Of a DNA stretch of 42,023 bases, positions 23,927 through 32,473 are shown in pieces. Made by a program: the position numbers and the translations under genes. The notes below the pieces were generated by a model. The model was not told the DNA's origin and ran no database searches. It saw nothing but the letters and a program-made list of their open reading frames with translations. Each line of letters begins with the position of its first letter. The first letter of the stretch is position 1. Origin of the DNA: Chthoniobacteraceae bacterium (GTDB taxonomy: Bacteria > Verrucomicrobiota > Verrucomicrobiia > Chthoniobacterales > Chthoniobacteraceae); assembly GCA_947476255.1 (NCBI GenBank), contig CANJPY010000040.1, forward strand, positions 1 to 42,023. The letters are read 5' to 3'.

Positions 23927-26182
23927 TCACGATGCAGAAGGCGGGGCTGGCGCGGTTGTTGGCGCGGTTGTTGGCGCGGTTGTTGGCGCGGTTGTTGGCA
24001 AATGGCTCAAATCTGGAGCAGAGCGCAAAGAGGAAGGTGTCCGCAGGTACTTGAGCGCTTCCTCACGAGACACGACGCCGTCCTTGAGGAGCTCTTCCAC
24101 GTTTCTGTCCAGCGTCTGCATTCCCTCTTTCACTCCAATCTCCATGGCGCCAAGAATTTGATGCGTTTTAGCGTCCCGAATCATTGTGCGGATTGCGTTG
24201 TTCGAGAGCAGCACCTCAAAGGCGGCCACACGCCCATCACCCTCCTTCTTCTTCAGAAGGCGCTGAGAGACAATGCCCAACAGGGCGCTGGCAAACTGGC
24301 TCCGCACCTGTTCCTGCTGATTGGCGGGAAAAACATCGATGATGCGATCCACCGTTTGAGGGGCGTCATTGGTATGCAGCGTGGCAAAGACAAGGTGGCC
24401 TGTTTCCGCAGCCGTGATGGCAGCTTGGATCGTCTCCAAATCACGGAGTTCCCCCACAAGAATGACGTCAGGATCCTGCCGCAAAACATATTTTAGAGCG
24501 GTCGCAAAGCTCTTGGTGTCAGGACCGACCTCCCTCTGTTCAAACATTGAGACGCGGTTTTGATGCACAAACTCGATGGGATCTTCGATGGTAATGATCC
24601 GGCAGTTGCGCCGTGAGTTAATGAGATCCAACAAAGCGGCCAGCGTGGTGCTCTTGCCGCTGCCTGTGGGGCCAGTCACAAGCACGAGTCCCTGCATGGC
24701 ATCGGCAAGTCTTGTGACCGCCGCAGGCAAGCTCAGGGACTCAAGGGGAGGCAAGGCGCTGGGAATCATGCGCATGGCAACCGCGATAGTATTGCGCTGG
24801 AAATGTGCGTTTACTCGGAACCGGGTTCCACTGGAGAGGGAGATTGCAAAATCCAGTTCTTTCTCAAGCTCAAAATGCTCGCGTTGAGCATGATTTAACA
24901 CATTAAAGAGCAGGCGCCTCACCTCCGTCGGAGACAAGACGTCTGCCACGAGGGGCCGCAGCTCGCCATTAATCCTGAATACCGGCGGCGCACCGGCCGC
25001 CAGATGAATATCGCTCGCGCCATGGCGCGATGCAGAATGCAGCAGGGAGCGCATATCCAGTCCGGAGGCGACCGGTGGCACATCAACCTCGTTGAGAAAA
25101 AGAGGGGTCCCCCGCTCCATCCCAGCGACGTTCATCTGAAACTCTTCGGGATTTGGGGCATAGGCCATTCCCGCTTCAAGGGTAATCCGTCCTTTCTGGA
25201 ACAACTCCAAGAGGGCCTTGTTAAAGGAGAGCATTCCGGGGGCGTTGGACATCAAGTCGGGAATTTCATCGAGGCGGCCCTCTCGCAATAATTTACGCAC
25301 TGCTGCGGAAGCGGTGAGCATTTCAACGGCAGGCGCACGGCCGTGTCCATCCGCCAAGGGGACAAGGCGCTGGGCAATGACACCCTCAAGACAAAGAGCC
25401 AGATCGAAGCGGACCTGCTGGCGCAAGTGCTCGGGGAAGAAGTTCAAAATACGCTGCAGCGCCTGCACTGCATCCATCGTGTGAACGCTCGCGATCACGA
25501 GGTGGCCTGTCATCGCAGCAGACACAGCAACTTGAGCTGTCTCCGGATCGCGCAATTCGCCAACCACAATCACATCCGGACTTTCGCGGAGCACATTGCG
25601 AAGAGCGGAGGCAAAGTCATGAGTGTCGCTCCCCACCTCACGCTGGGTGATCAAGGAATTTATGTTTCGATGAACGTATTCAACAGGGTCCTCAATCGTC
25701 ACGATATGCTTGCGGGCAGTGGCGTTGATGTGGTGGAGCATCGCGGCCAGTGTCGTAGATTTGCCCGAACCTGTGGCACCGACAATCAGCACCAAGCCTC
25801 TCGATAAATCGGCGAAGTTTCGGACTTCGGAGGGAAGTCCGAGTCCTTCGATTTGCAAATCGCCCTGAGGAATGCTGCGTGCAACGATGCCCAGCAAGCC
25901 CCTTTGCAAATGAGCATTCAGGCGAAAGCGCTCTCCCGAAGAAAGACTGAGTCCAAAGTCGATCTCACCATCCCTCTGAAATGCCTCCCATTGAAGTGGC
26001 CGAAGCACCCGCTGCAAAACAGAGTTTAAGAAATCATGTTCGAGCACCTCCCCGTCCAAAAGACGGAGGGTACCATTAACCCTTTGGCGAGCGGCATTAC
26101 CGGCGCTCAAAAAAAGATCCGAAGCCGAGGAGGCTGCCATCTGCCCCAACAGCAACTCGAACTTTTCAAATGGTTCTGACAT
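23927..26182 (-). CDS. pilT: Tandem PilT-like type IV pilus retraction ATPase (two PilT units in one chain)
   Basis: PilT hexamers power pilus retraction. This 751-residue protein holds two complete PilT-like halves. Unit 1 (about 5-340) has ASDLFLSAG, Walker A GATGSGKST at 135-143, TIEDPVEYVH, Walker B VIVVGELRDPET and the His box GHLVIASVHT. Unit 2 (about 375-715) has ASDIHLAAG, GPTGSGKST at 504-512, TIEDPIEFVH, VILVGELRDLET and GHLVFATLHT. Both look catalytically competent. A single PilT is about 350 residues. ATG 26182 is chosen because the PilT-like sequence begins right after it. The last residues are (TTAP)x4 from a 12-bp array. No other pilus gene is nearby. Confidence 0.93.
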   Translation of the reverse strand: MSEPFEKFELLLGQMAASSASDLFLSAGNAARQRVNGTLRLLDGEVLEHDFLNSVLQRVLRPLQWEAFQRDGEIDFGLSLSSGERFRLNAHLQRGLLGIVARSIPQGDLQIEGLGLPSEVRNFADLSRGLVLIVGATGSGKSTTLAAMLHHINATARKHIVTIEDPVEYVHRNINSLITQREVGSDTHDFASALRNVLRESPDVIVVGELRDPETAQVAVSAAMTGHLVIASVHTMDAVQALQRILNFFPEHLRQQVRFDLALCLEGVIAQRLVPLADGHGRAPAVEMLTASAAVRKLLREGRLDEIPDLMSNAPGMLSFNKALLELFQKGRITLEAGMAYAPNPEEFQMNVAGMERGTPLFLNEVDVPPVASGLDMRSLLHSASRHGASDIHLAAGAPPVFRINGELRPLVADVLSPTEVRRLLFNVLNHAQREHFELEKELDFAISLSSGTRFRVNAHFQRNTIAVAMRMIPSALPPLESLSLPAAVTRLADAMQGLVLVTGPTGSGKSTTLAALLDLINSRRNCRIITIEDPIEFVHQNRVSMFEQREVGPDTKSFATALKYVLRQDPDVILVGELRDLETIQAAITAAETGHLVFATLHTNDAPQTVDRIIDVFPANQQEQVRSQFASALLGIVSQRLLKKKEGDGRVAAFEVLLSNNAIRTMIRDAKTHQILGAMEIGVKEGMQTLDRNVEELLKDGVVSREEALKYLRTPSSLRSAPDLSHLPTTAPTTAPTTAPTTAPAPPSAS
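23951..23998 (-). repeat. 12-bp in-frame tandem repeat, 4 copies (TTAP) at the end of the double PilT gene
   Basis: On the plus strand the unit CGCGGTTGTTGG occurs four times without change from 23951 to 23998. In the minus-strand gene it encodes Thr-Thr-Ala-Pro four times, a few codons before the stop. Confidence 0.95.
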
Positions 26183-26235
26183 AAAGTAACGACAATTGAA
26201 GGTTTCCAAGCCCGACCAAAACAAGCCTTCAAAAA

Positions 26236-27477
26236 CTAGGGCGCAATCTTGAAAAGATGCGTCTCGCCACGCACAAAAAGTGCGCCATCGGTCACCGCAG
26301 GCGAGGCCAGAGTGCGCTCTCCAAGCTCGTTTGTTGTTAAGAGTTCAAAGGTCTTTTTTGCACTGACAACATGCGTGGAACCGGTTTCGTTTTGGAAATA
26401 AACCCGCCCTTGCGCGACAATGGGCGAAGCTGAAAAATTTCCCGCCAACCGTTCGCTCCAGCGCACCTCACCGGTGAGGGGGTCCACACAGGACGCAATG
26501 CCAGCGTCCGAAACACAAAAGAGGGAATCCTCGACGACAACAACAGACGGAGTATGAGGGGCTCCTTTTTTCAAGGTCCAGGCGACATGCTCGGCAGTAG
26601 CGTCTCCAACCGCCCCATCGGGCTTGATCGCGTAGAGCACTGCCGCATCGAACCCAGACCCCAAAAACAACAACCCCTGCGCGTAAACAGGCTTCGGCAC
26701 AACGGAGTACCCTTCCCCGTAATTAACCCGCCACAACTCGGTACCATCTGCGGGATTATAGGCCCCCACAAACCCGCTGCCCGGGCTGATGAGCTGAACC
26801 TTGTTGTTGATGGTGATCGGCTGCGGAGTTGAGAAGGAAAAGTTTTTCTTCGCCGTGGTATTTCTTGGAGTCTTCCAGCGCAGAGCCCCGCTGGAAGCCT
26901 CCAATGCCGCCACGAAAGGTTCCGCAGCACCATCGCCGCTATACACAAGCAATCCATCGATGAGAACCGGCGAACCGCCGGTTCCATGCACCGGTTTGTA
27001 TTTTAAGGAGTTCTGCTTCCATAGAACGATGCCCTCCATGTCCAGGGCGGCAGTCCCCATGTGCCCGAAGTGCACATAAACTTTCCCGTCAGCGACTATG
27101 GGGGTGGGACTGGCTGCCGTGTTTTTTTTGTGCATCGCCTTGGCTTCCGTAAGCTCAGGCCGAAAAACCTCACGGTTCCAAAGCATTTTGCCGCTCTCGG
27201 CGTCGATACAAACTGCATTGAGACTAATTTCACCCGAGGAGTCTGGCACGGCGCTGGTGAGAAACACTTTTCCCTGCGCGAGAACAGGCGAGGACCAACC
27301 GCTTCCCGGCACCTCCACACTCCAAGCTAAAGAAGAGGTTGCACTCCAACGCAGGGGCACATTTTTCGCCAAGGAAATCCCATTCCCCTCGGGTCCCCGA
27401 AACTGCGGCCACTCAAGAGCGCTCAAGGCAACCGCTGGAAACAAGAAGGACGCAAGAAACAAGTGGGGGGGCTTCAT
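26236..27477 (-). CDS. Secreted PQQ-like beta-propeller repeat protein
   Basis: From ATG 27477 the protein has 413 residues with a signal peptide (MKPPHLFLASFLFPAVALSA). The mature part begins LEWPQFRGPEGNGIS, a start common in propeller proteins of Planctomycetes and Verrucomicrobia. Repeated blades follow the pattern of G-x-V-Y/F strand, residue pair, then D-x-x-x-G-x-x-x-W: CIDAESGKMLWN, ALDMEGIVLWK, ALEASSGALRWK, AYNPADGTELWR and CVDPLTGEVRWS. The catalytic residues of true quinoprotein dehydrogenases are not apparent, so it is probably a scaffold or binding protein. It lies between double PilT (53 nt) and the FAD oxidoreductase (39 nt) and may share their transcript. Role unknown. Confidence 0.87.
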   Translation of the reverse strand: MKPPHLFLASFLFPAVALSALEWPQFRGPEGNGISLAKNVPLRWSATSSLAWSVEVPGSGWSSPVLAQGKVFLTSAVPDSSGEISLNAVCIDAESGKMLWNREVFRPELTEAKAMHKKNTAASPTPIVADGKVYVHFGHMGTAALDMEGIVLWKQNSLKYKPVHGTGGSPVLIDGLLVYSGDGAAEPFVAALEASSGALRWKTPRNTTAKKNFSFSTPQPITINNKVQLISPGSGFVGAYNPADGTELWRVNYGEGYSVVPKPVYAQGLLFLGSGFDAAVLYAIKPDGAVGDATAEHVAWTLKKGAPHTPSVVVVEDSLFCVSDAGIASCVDPLTGEVRWSERLAGNFSASPIVAQGRVYFQNETGSTHVVSAKKTFELLTTNELGERTLASPAVTDGALFVRGETHLFKIAP

Positions 27478-27516
27478 CCCAACATGCTGCTCAGGGAATT
27501 CCCCCTGACGCAAGTT

Positions 27517-28755
27517 CTAGCGCTCCAAGGCTAGAATTTCTTCTGCCGTCAACCGCCCCGTCGCCATGGCCGCATTCAGTGAGGGATACGCCAGATAATC
27601 ACCACACACATACACTCCGTCGTGAGTTCGGGCACTCGCGGCCTGAATCCCACAAACCGGCAGAGCAAATGGAATCACATAGCTGCGAAGATGCCGCCAG
27701 TCCTGAACCTGAGGACCGAACCATTCGAGCAAATCGGTACGAACCCCGTACAGCAGGGAAGCTTCTGAGCGGCCGTGATTTCCATGCACACTGACCGACA
27801 CAAGCGTCTGCCCGGAAGGCGCATAAGAGGGGGATACATCGGAGGGAAAACAGACGTTGTGCACGAGCCCTTTCCGCGCAGCATTCAAGCGAATATAACC
27901 ATCCCCCCGCCCCGGCAGGTTTGGCGCCGCAAAATAGAGGCACGTGGTCTGCTTCCACTCTCTTGATAAATCCAACCCCGGCAACAACTTCACGGCAGCT
28001 TCTGCCTCTGATGCAACCACCACGGCCGAACCAGACAACCGCGCTCCATCCTGAAGACAGACCGTGTTCTTTCGCACCTCAGTCGCAACGGTGGACAAGC
28101 GCACGGAACCGCTGGGCAACAAGGCGGCCAGTTGCTGAGGAACGGCTTCCATCCCATTTTTCGGCAGCAGTGCACGTCCAAGCACAAACTGTCGGAAAAC
28201 GAATTTAAAAAATCGTCTGTCGACCAAAAGTGAACGATCCAGAAAAACACCGCCAAAGAAGGGCGCGAAAAAAAGCTCGATACAACGCTGGCTAAAACCC
28301 TGTTCCTGCAGAAACGCCATGGTCGAACCTGCCTGCCCTGCGAAAAGCTCGCTCGAGGAGGAAAGCAATACATCGCAAGTCAATCGCGCCATCCGTATTT
28401 TATCGCCCAAAGAACCGATGGGCGCCTTCAACGCTGAAGGGATTGCCCGCCAATCTTGAAACGGATCTCTCAAAAAAATCTCGCATCCATCCTCACTGCG
28501 GATGCGCGCTCCAGAGCGAAAAGAGTTCGGCGCGAGCGCAACCAGATCTAGCTGACGGCCCACTTCAGGGTACGCGCTCAGCAGAACCTGAAAGCCGTGA
28601 TCCAGAAGAAAGCCGTCTGCAGTTCGATCCGTTCGGACTCGGCCGCCAACGCGTTCGGACGCCTCGATTAAAATAAAAGAGCGTCCGGCACGGTGGAGGT
28701 GCGTGGCGCAGGCAAGTCCCGCCATTCCTGCGCCGACGATAAGAACGGGGTCCAT
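27517..28755 (-). CDS. FAD-dependent amine oxidase / protoporphyrinogen oxidase-like protein
   Basis: A 412-residue flavoprotein from ATG 28755, which leaves a 5-nt gap after plsC; GGGAG lies nine bases upstream. An in-frame start eight codons earlier would overlap plsC. The FAD motif is PVLIVGAGMAGLACATHLHR (about 3-22), followed by IEASERVGGRVRTDRTADGF with the GGR turn typical of amine-oxidase-fold enzymes. The C-terminus has GVYVCGDYLAYPSLNAAMATG and the final FAD-contact helix. Family members include phytoene desaturases, protoporphyrinogen oxidases and amine oxidases; this one is short and its substrate cannot be told. It is probably cotranscribed with plsC. Confidence 0.85.
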   Translation of the reverse strand: MDPVLIVGAGMAGLACATHLHRAGRSFILIEASERVGGRVRTDRTADGFLLDHGFQVLLSAYPEVGRQLDLVALAPNSFRSGARIRSEDGCEIFLRDPFQDWRAIPSALKAPIGSLGDKIRMARLTCDVLLSSSSELFAGQAGSTMAFLQEQGFSQRCIELFFAPFFGGVFLDRSLLVDRRFFKFVFRQFVLGRALLPKNGMEAVPQQLAALLPSGSVRLSTVATEVRKNTVCLQDGARLSGSAVVVASEAEAAVKLLPGLDLSREWKQTTCLYFAAPNLPGRGDGYIRLNAARKGLVHNVCFPSDVSPSYAPSGQTLVSVSVHGNHGRSEASLLYGVRTDLLEWFGPQVQDWRHLRSYVIPFALPVCGIQAASARTHDGVYVCGDYLAYPSLNAAMATGRLTAEEILALER

Positions 28756-28760
28756 GGAGG

Positions 28761-29384
28761 CTACTCCCGAACCGGGCAACGCAGGGCGGCTATATGATCC
28801 ATTATATTTTCGCTAATGGACTTATAAACAGCCTTTGGATCCCCTTCACAATCCTTCTTCGAGAACCGTAAAACCTCCCCGACAACCAGCGTGATTGGCA
28901 CCAAACGAATTTTTGACGAATCTTTGGGAAATGCCTCATGGGCCCCAAAAATTCGAAGAGGAACGACGGGGGCCAGCGTTTTAGCAACGATCATTCCAGT
29001 TCCCGGTTGGGCTGCCTGCAGGTTTCCATCAATAGACCGAGTGCCCTCCGGAAAGATGACGGTGGCGTTTCCTGCCTTGAGAACACGAATGACGGCTTTG
29101 ATGGCACTCATATCGGAGCCTCCCTGATCATAGGGAATGACGTTCAACTTTGGTAAAAGCCGGCCAAGAATGGGGATCTCGGAGAGAGATTTACGCGCGA
29201 GATAGAAAATATCTCGGTCGCAGGCGATCCCCGCCAACGGCGGATCCAGAAAGCTTTGGTGGTTCATCGCCAACAACAGCGGTCCTTCGGCGGGAATACG
29301 CTCGCGATGCACAACCCGGAAATCAAAACAACAATGCCCGAGAGCACGGCTGAGATAATAGGCAGTTTGGTAAACAAGCCCCAT
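28761..29384 (-). CDS. plsC: 1-acyl-sn-glycerol-3-phosphate acyltransferase (PlsC family)
   Basis: Adds the second acyl chain to lysophosphatidic acid at the inner membrane. It has 207 residues, usual for short PlsC proteins. Motif I NHQSFLD (H-x4-D) is at about 41-47. Motif II-like DIFYLARKSL and the FPEGTRS motif III (about 112-118) are intact, followed by VVPLRIFGAHEA. An N-terminal hydrophobic patch is weak, so membrane binding may be peripheral. It sits 17 nt downstream of cmk and 5 nt upstream of the FAD oxidoreductase; aroA-cmk-plsC order is found in many bacteria. Confidence 0.93.
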   Translation of the reverse strand: MGLVYQTAYYLSRALGHCCFDFRVVHRERIPAEGPLLLAMNHQSFLDPPLAGIACDRDIFYLARKSLSEIPILGRLLPKLNVIPYDQGGSDMSAIKAVIRVLKAGNATVIFPEGTRSIDGNLQAAQPGTGMIVAKTLAPVVPLRIFGAHEAFPKDSSKIRLVPITLVVGEVLRFSKKDCEGDPKAVYKSISENIMDHIAALRCPVRE

Positions 29385-29401
29385 GACGCAACGCTAAGCG
29401 G

Positions 29402-30055
29402 TTATGCGCCCGAAGGCAAAACACCCCTTTGATGAAGACGCTTTAGAACCGCAGAAACCACGTCATCAAGGCTCATGAAAGAAGTGTCTATCACCTCGGC
29501 ATCGGGGGCAATCATAAGCGGAGAATCCTTGCGCGAACTGTCCATCGCATCACGCTGGACAACGGAATCATGGAGTCCCTGCCCAGACCTTCTGGAGGCG
29601 CGGACTTCCGGAGAAGCGTCGATGTAAAACTTATAGGGGGTGTCTGGAAATACTGCTGTGCCAATGTCGCGGCCTTCCATCACCAAGTGATAATTTCGAG
29701 CATAGCAGCGCTGCATCTCTACGAGTTTACGGCGCACGTAAGTTTGGGAGGCAATCTTTGAGACCGAGGCGTTCACCGCCGGACTTACAAGCGCATCTCC
29801 ACCGTCAGAGCCATTGATATGAAAAAAAGATTGCCCATCACGTGCACCGCACTCGATGGAGGCGTTTTGAAGCAACTCTTCCACCGCCTTGGCGTCGGAG
29901 GGCTCTACCTTTGACTGAAGAACATACCACGTGACCGCCCGATACATGACACCCGTATTGACAAGCGTGTAGTGTAAACGCTGCGCCAGCGCACGGGACA
30001 CACTGCTTTTACCGGAGGCGGCTGGACCGTCGATTGCAATGACTAAGTGCTGCAT
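29402..30055 (-). CDS. cmk: Cytidylate kinase
   Basis: Phosphorylates CMP/dCMP. It has 217 residues from ATG 30055; a TTG five codons upstream is the only in-frame alternative. The P-loop is AIDGPAASGKSSVSRALA (about 6-23). NTGVMYRAVTW matches the CMP-binding segment, VMEGRDIGTAVFPD carries the GRDIGT motif and ASPEVRASRR matches the lid region. It lies 79 nt downstream of aroA, as in many genomes. Confidence 0.95.
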   Translation of the reverse strand: MQHLVIAIDGPAASGKSSVSRALAQRLHYTLVNTGVMYRAVTWYVLQSKVEPSDAKAVEELLQNASIECGARDGQSFFHINGSDGGDALVSPAVNASVSKIASQTYVRRKLVEMQRCYARNYHLVMEGRDIGTAVFPDTPYKFYIDASPEVRASRRSGQGLHDSVVQRDAMDSSRKDSPLMIAPDAEVIDTSFMSLDDVVSAVLKRLHQRGVLPSGA

Positions 30056-30134
30056 GAATAAAACTGGCAAAACAGAAAAACCGGGATCAGTTAAAAGGCA
30101 AACTACAAGCTACGCAAGCATTGGTTCCATCTCC

Positions 30135-31475
30135 TTAGCTGATATCTGTCTGGTCATCTCCCAGTCTGATAATGAGCGGATCTGGGGAGGTTCTCAAAGC
30201 GGTAACCTGACGAAGAACATCATAGAAGTCTGGGTAGGAGGTGTTCACGCAGTCCGTCCCAGTGATCACGGTCTCACCCTCAGCGAAAAGTCCAGCAATC
30301 GCAAAGGCCATGGCGATCCGATGGTCTCCCAGACTGTCTAATCGGGCGCCTCGTAAAGGTTGCCCACCAGTGATCTCAAGTCCATCGGGCTTTTCGACGA
30401 CGGCAACTCCCATCGCTTTAAGGTGTGAGGCAATCGCAGCGAGGCGATCCGTTTCCTTGACGCGTAGTTCAGCGGCATCGGAAATCACCGTTGTCCCCTC
30501 TGCAAGGGCTGCTGCGACCGAAAGAATAGGCAGTTCGTCAATGACGTTTGGAATTTCTTTTCCGGCAATCCGGGTCGCTTTCAGCGCTGTTCCCTCGATC
30601 TCGATGGTGCCAAACGGTTCACCCACGTTGCTATGCTCGAACTCGCGGACACGCGCTCCCATGCGGGCCAAGGTGCCCAAGAGCCCAGTACGACTCGGGT
30701 TCAACCCCACGCGATTCACGCGCAATCGGGCGCCTGGTTGCGCCGCCGCGGCAACCAACCAGAAAGCGGCGCTGGAAACATCTCCAGGCACACGGAAATC
30801 TCGCGACTGCGGCCGAGCCCCCCCTTCAATGGTGACTTTCAATCCCTCACGCTTCAAGGGAATCCCAAAATACTCAAACATCCTTTCGGTGTGGTCTCGG
30901 CTGAGATGAGGTTCGGTCACGGAGGTTGTACCGGAGGCGAAAAGTCCCGCGAGAAGAATGGCACTTTTGATCTGGGCGCTTGCCACGGGTGAAATGTAAT
31001 CAATTCCCCGTAAAGCGCCCCCCTCCACAAGCAAGGGCGGCCGCTCCTGCTCCCCCTCCGCAGTGATTCGAGCCCCCATCAAGGAGAGCGGGTCCATGAT
31101 GCGTTTCATCGGTCGCTTGGACAGGGAGGCATCACCAGTCAAACGTGTTTGAAACGACTGAGCCGCGAGCAACCCCGAAATGAGTCGCATCGTTGTGCCG
31201 GAATTGCCGCAGTCAATCGCAGCATCGGGAGCGGTAAACCGGCCTCCAGTTCCATGAATGATGAGGGTCGTGTTTGTCGGCCTCTCGATCTGAACACCCA
31301 ATTTTCTAAAAGCTTCCTTCGTTGAGAGGCAGTCTTCCCCCGGAAGAAAGCCACGAATCACGCAGGGCCCATCTGCAAGGGAAGCGAGCATGACTGCGCG
31401 GTGTGAAATACTTTTGTCCCCGGGAACTTCAAGTTCACAGTTGAAGGGAGGTGCTTTTTGAATATTCCAATCCAT
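30135..31475 (-). CDS. aroA: 5-enolpyruvylshikimate-3-phosphate synthase
   Basis: Sixth step of the shikimate pathway. It has 446 residues. Motifs: VPGDKSISHRAVML (K21), GNSGTTMRL (about 90-98), SKRPMKRIMDPL, SAQIKSAILLAGL, SRDHTERMFEYFG, and the C-terminal ELRVKETDRLAAIA and LGDHRIAMAFAIAG. GDK, SAQ-x-K and R-x-H-x-E are motifs listed for class II EPSP synthases, although the fourth class II motif (N-x-T-R) reads N-P-S-R here. It follows tyrA, separated by a 65-nt gap that includes a 13-bp tandem array. Confidence 0.96.
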   Translation of the reverse strand: MDWNIQKAPPFNCELEVPGDKSISHRAVMLASLADGPCVIRGFLPGEDCLSTKEAFRKLGVQIERPTNTTLIIHGTGGRFTAPDAAIDCGNSGTTMRLISGLLAAQSFQTRLTGDASLSKRPMKRIMDPLSLMGARITAEGEQERPPLLVEGGALRGIDYISPVASAQIKSAILLAGLFASGTTSVTEPHLSRDHTERMFEYFGIPLKREGLKVTIEGGARPQSRDFRVPGDVSSAAFWLVAAAAQPGARLRVNRVGLNPSRTGLLGTLARMGARVREFEHSNVGEPFGTIEIEGTALKATRIAGKEIPNVIDELPILSVAAALAEGTTVISDAAELRVKETDRLAAIASHLKAMGVAVVEKPDGLEITGGQPLRGARLDSLGDHRIAMAFAIAGLFAEGETVITGTDCVNTSYPDFYDVLRQVTALRTSPDPLIIRLGDDQTDIS

Positions 31476-31511
31476 GACTTCTAAATTTTTTATAAAACAA
31501 TACTGCTGTCT

Positions 31512-31550
31512 GAATTAACGCGATGAATTAACGCGATGAATTAACGCGAT
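31512..31550. repeat. 13-bp tandem repeat, 3 copies, across the tyrA stop codon
   Basis: The unit GAATTAACGCGAT occurs at 31512-31524, 31525-31537 and 31538-31550. The rightmost copy holds the last Ser-Arg codons and the TAA of tyrA (minus strand); the other two are untranslated copies in the tyrA-aroA gap. Confidence 0.95.
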
Positions 31551-32404
31551 TGCCCGGGAAGGCTTTCCCTGCGTGTTTTCGCCGTGTTTAAAAATTGAAA
31601 CATTTCCTCTTCGGCGCTTGGATCCGAGCCTTCGAGCTGTTCGGCGGCGCTTTCCAAAATTGAGATGAAACGCCGGAGACTCTCGGCAACAGCGGTTCTG
31701 TTGGAGAGAAGAATTTCCGTCCACATTGCCGGCAAGCCACCGGCAATCCGCGTTGAGTCACGGAAACCCGTCCCACAAAACCCGAAGGCCTCAGGGCAGA
31801 GCGCCTCAACGGTATTGACTAGTGCCGCGGCACTGAGATGAGGCAGGTGACTTATCATGGCGCAAATTTGATCATGGACTGAAGGCGTCAAAACACGCAC
31901 CCTGCAACCCAGTCGCTCCCATAACGCAGTCGCACGCTGGATTGCCACCGTTGAGGTGTCTCCGGCTTCGGGAGTAATGATACAAACCGCTGACTGAAAT
32001 AAATCGGCCCGGGCAGCGCCGATTCCCGCTCTCTCAGACCCCGCCATGGGATGACTGCCGATGAAGTGGGCGCGCCCCTTCAGTGCAGGACCCAGAGAAC
32101 GACATACCAAACCTTTAACACTCCCCACATCGGTGACCAAAGCGTCGGGAGAGAGCTTGGGCAGGATCTGACTTACGATCCCAGACATGGCTCCCACGGG
32201 GACGCAAAGGAGGACAGTGTCGGCGTCGGTCACTGCCTCCTCCAAGGAAGTAGTGACAAGATCCGCCACATCGAGCGCTTTTGCCTCCTCAACGGCGTCA
32301 ACCCTCCGAGCCCACATGCTCACCCGCACATCGATATCGTTACGCAAGGCTAGAGCAATGGACCCACCCAAGAGTCCTGGCCCGAGAATAGCGATGTGTT
32401 TCAT
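31541..32404 (-). CDS. tyrA: Prephenate/arogenate dehydrogenase
   Basis: NAD(P)-dependent oxidative decarboxylation in tyrosine synthesis. It has 287 residues. The Rossmann motif ILGPGLLGGSIALAL is at about 5-19, then VLLCVPVGAM and VTDVGSVKG. The catalytic region GSHPMAGSERAG (about 115-126) and ISHLPHLSAAALV carry the conserved His residues. No ACT or chorismate mutase domain is attached, so feedback control by tyrosine through an ACT domain is absent. The only ribosome-binding-site-like run (GGGG, 10 nt upstream) lies in the 3' arm of a hairpin. It is followed by aroA. Confidence 0.94.
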   Translation of the reverse strand: MKHIAILGPGLLGGSIALALRNDIDVRVSMWARRVDAVEEAKALDVADLVTTSLEEAVTDADTVLLCVPVGAMSGIVSQILPKLSPDALVTDVGSVKGLVCRSLGPALKGRAHFIGSHPMAGSERAGIGAARADLFQSAVCIITPEAGDTSTVAIQRATALWERLGCRVRVLTPSVHDQICAMISHLPHLSAAALVNTVEALCPEAFGFCGTGFRDSTRIAGGLPAMWTEILLSNRTAVAESLRRFISILESAAEQLEGSDPSAEEEMFQFLNTAKTRRESLPGQSR

Positions 32405-32405
32405 T

Positions 32406-32446
32406 AAAAAGAACCCCGGTCATACGGGCAATCCGCGAGACCGGGG
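32406..32446 (-). terminator. Intrinsic terminator or attenuator-like hairpin immediately upstream of tyrA
   Basis: Read on the minus strand, CCCCGGTC (32446-32439) pairs perfectly with GACCGGGG (32421-32414) around a 17-nt loop, followed by TTCTTTTT (32413-32406), one base before the tyrA ATG. It can terminate transcription from the upstream lipoprotein gene. The same 3' arm holds the only Shine-Dalgarno-like G run for tyrA, so it could also hide the ribosome site. Confidence 0.7.
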
Positions 32447-32473
32447 GAGAAATAAAAAAGGGACCTCACACAG

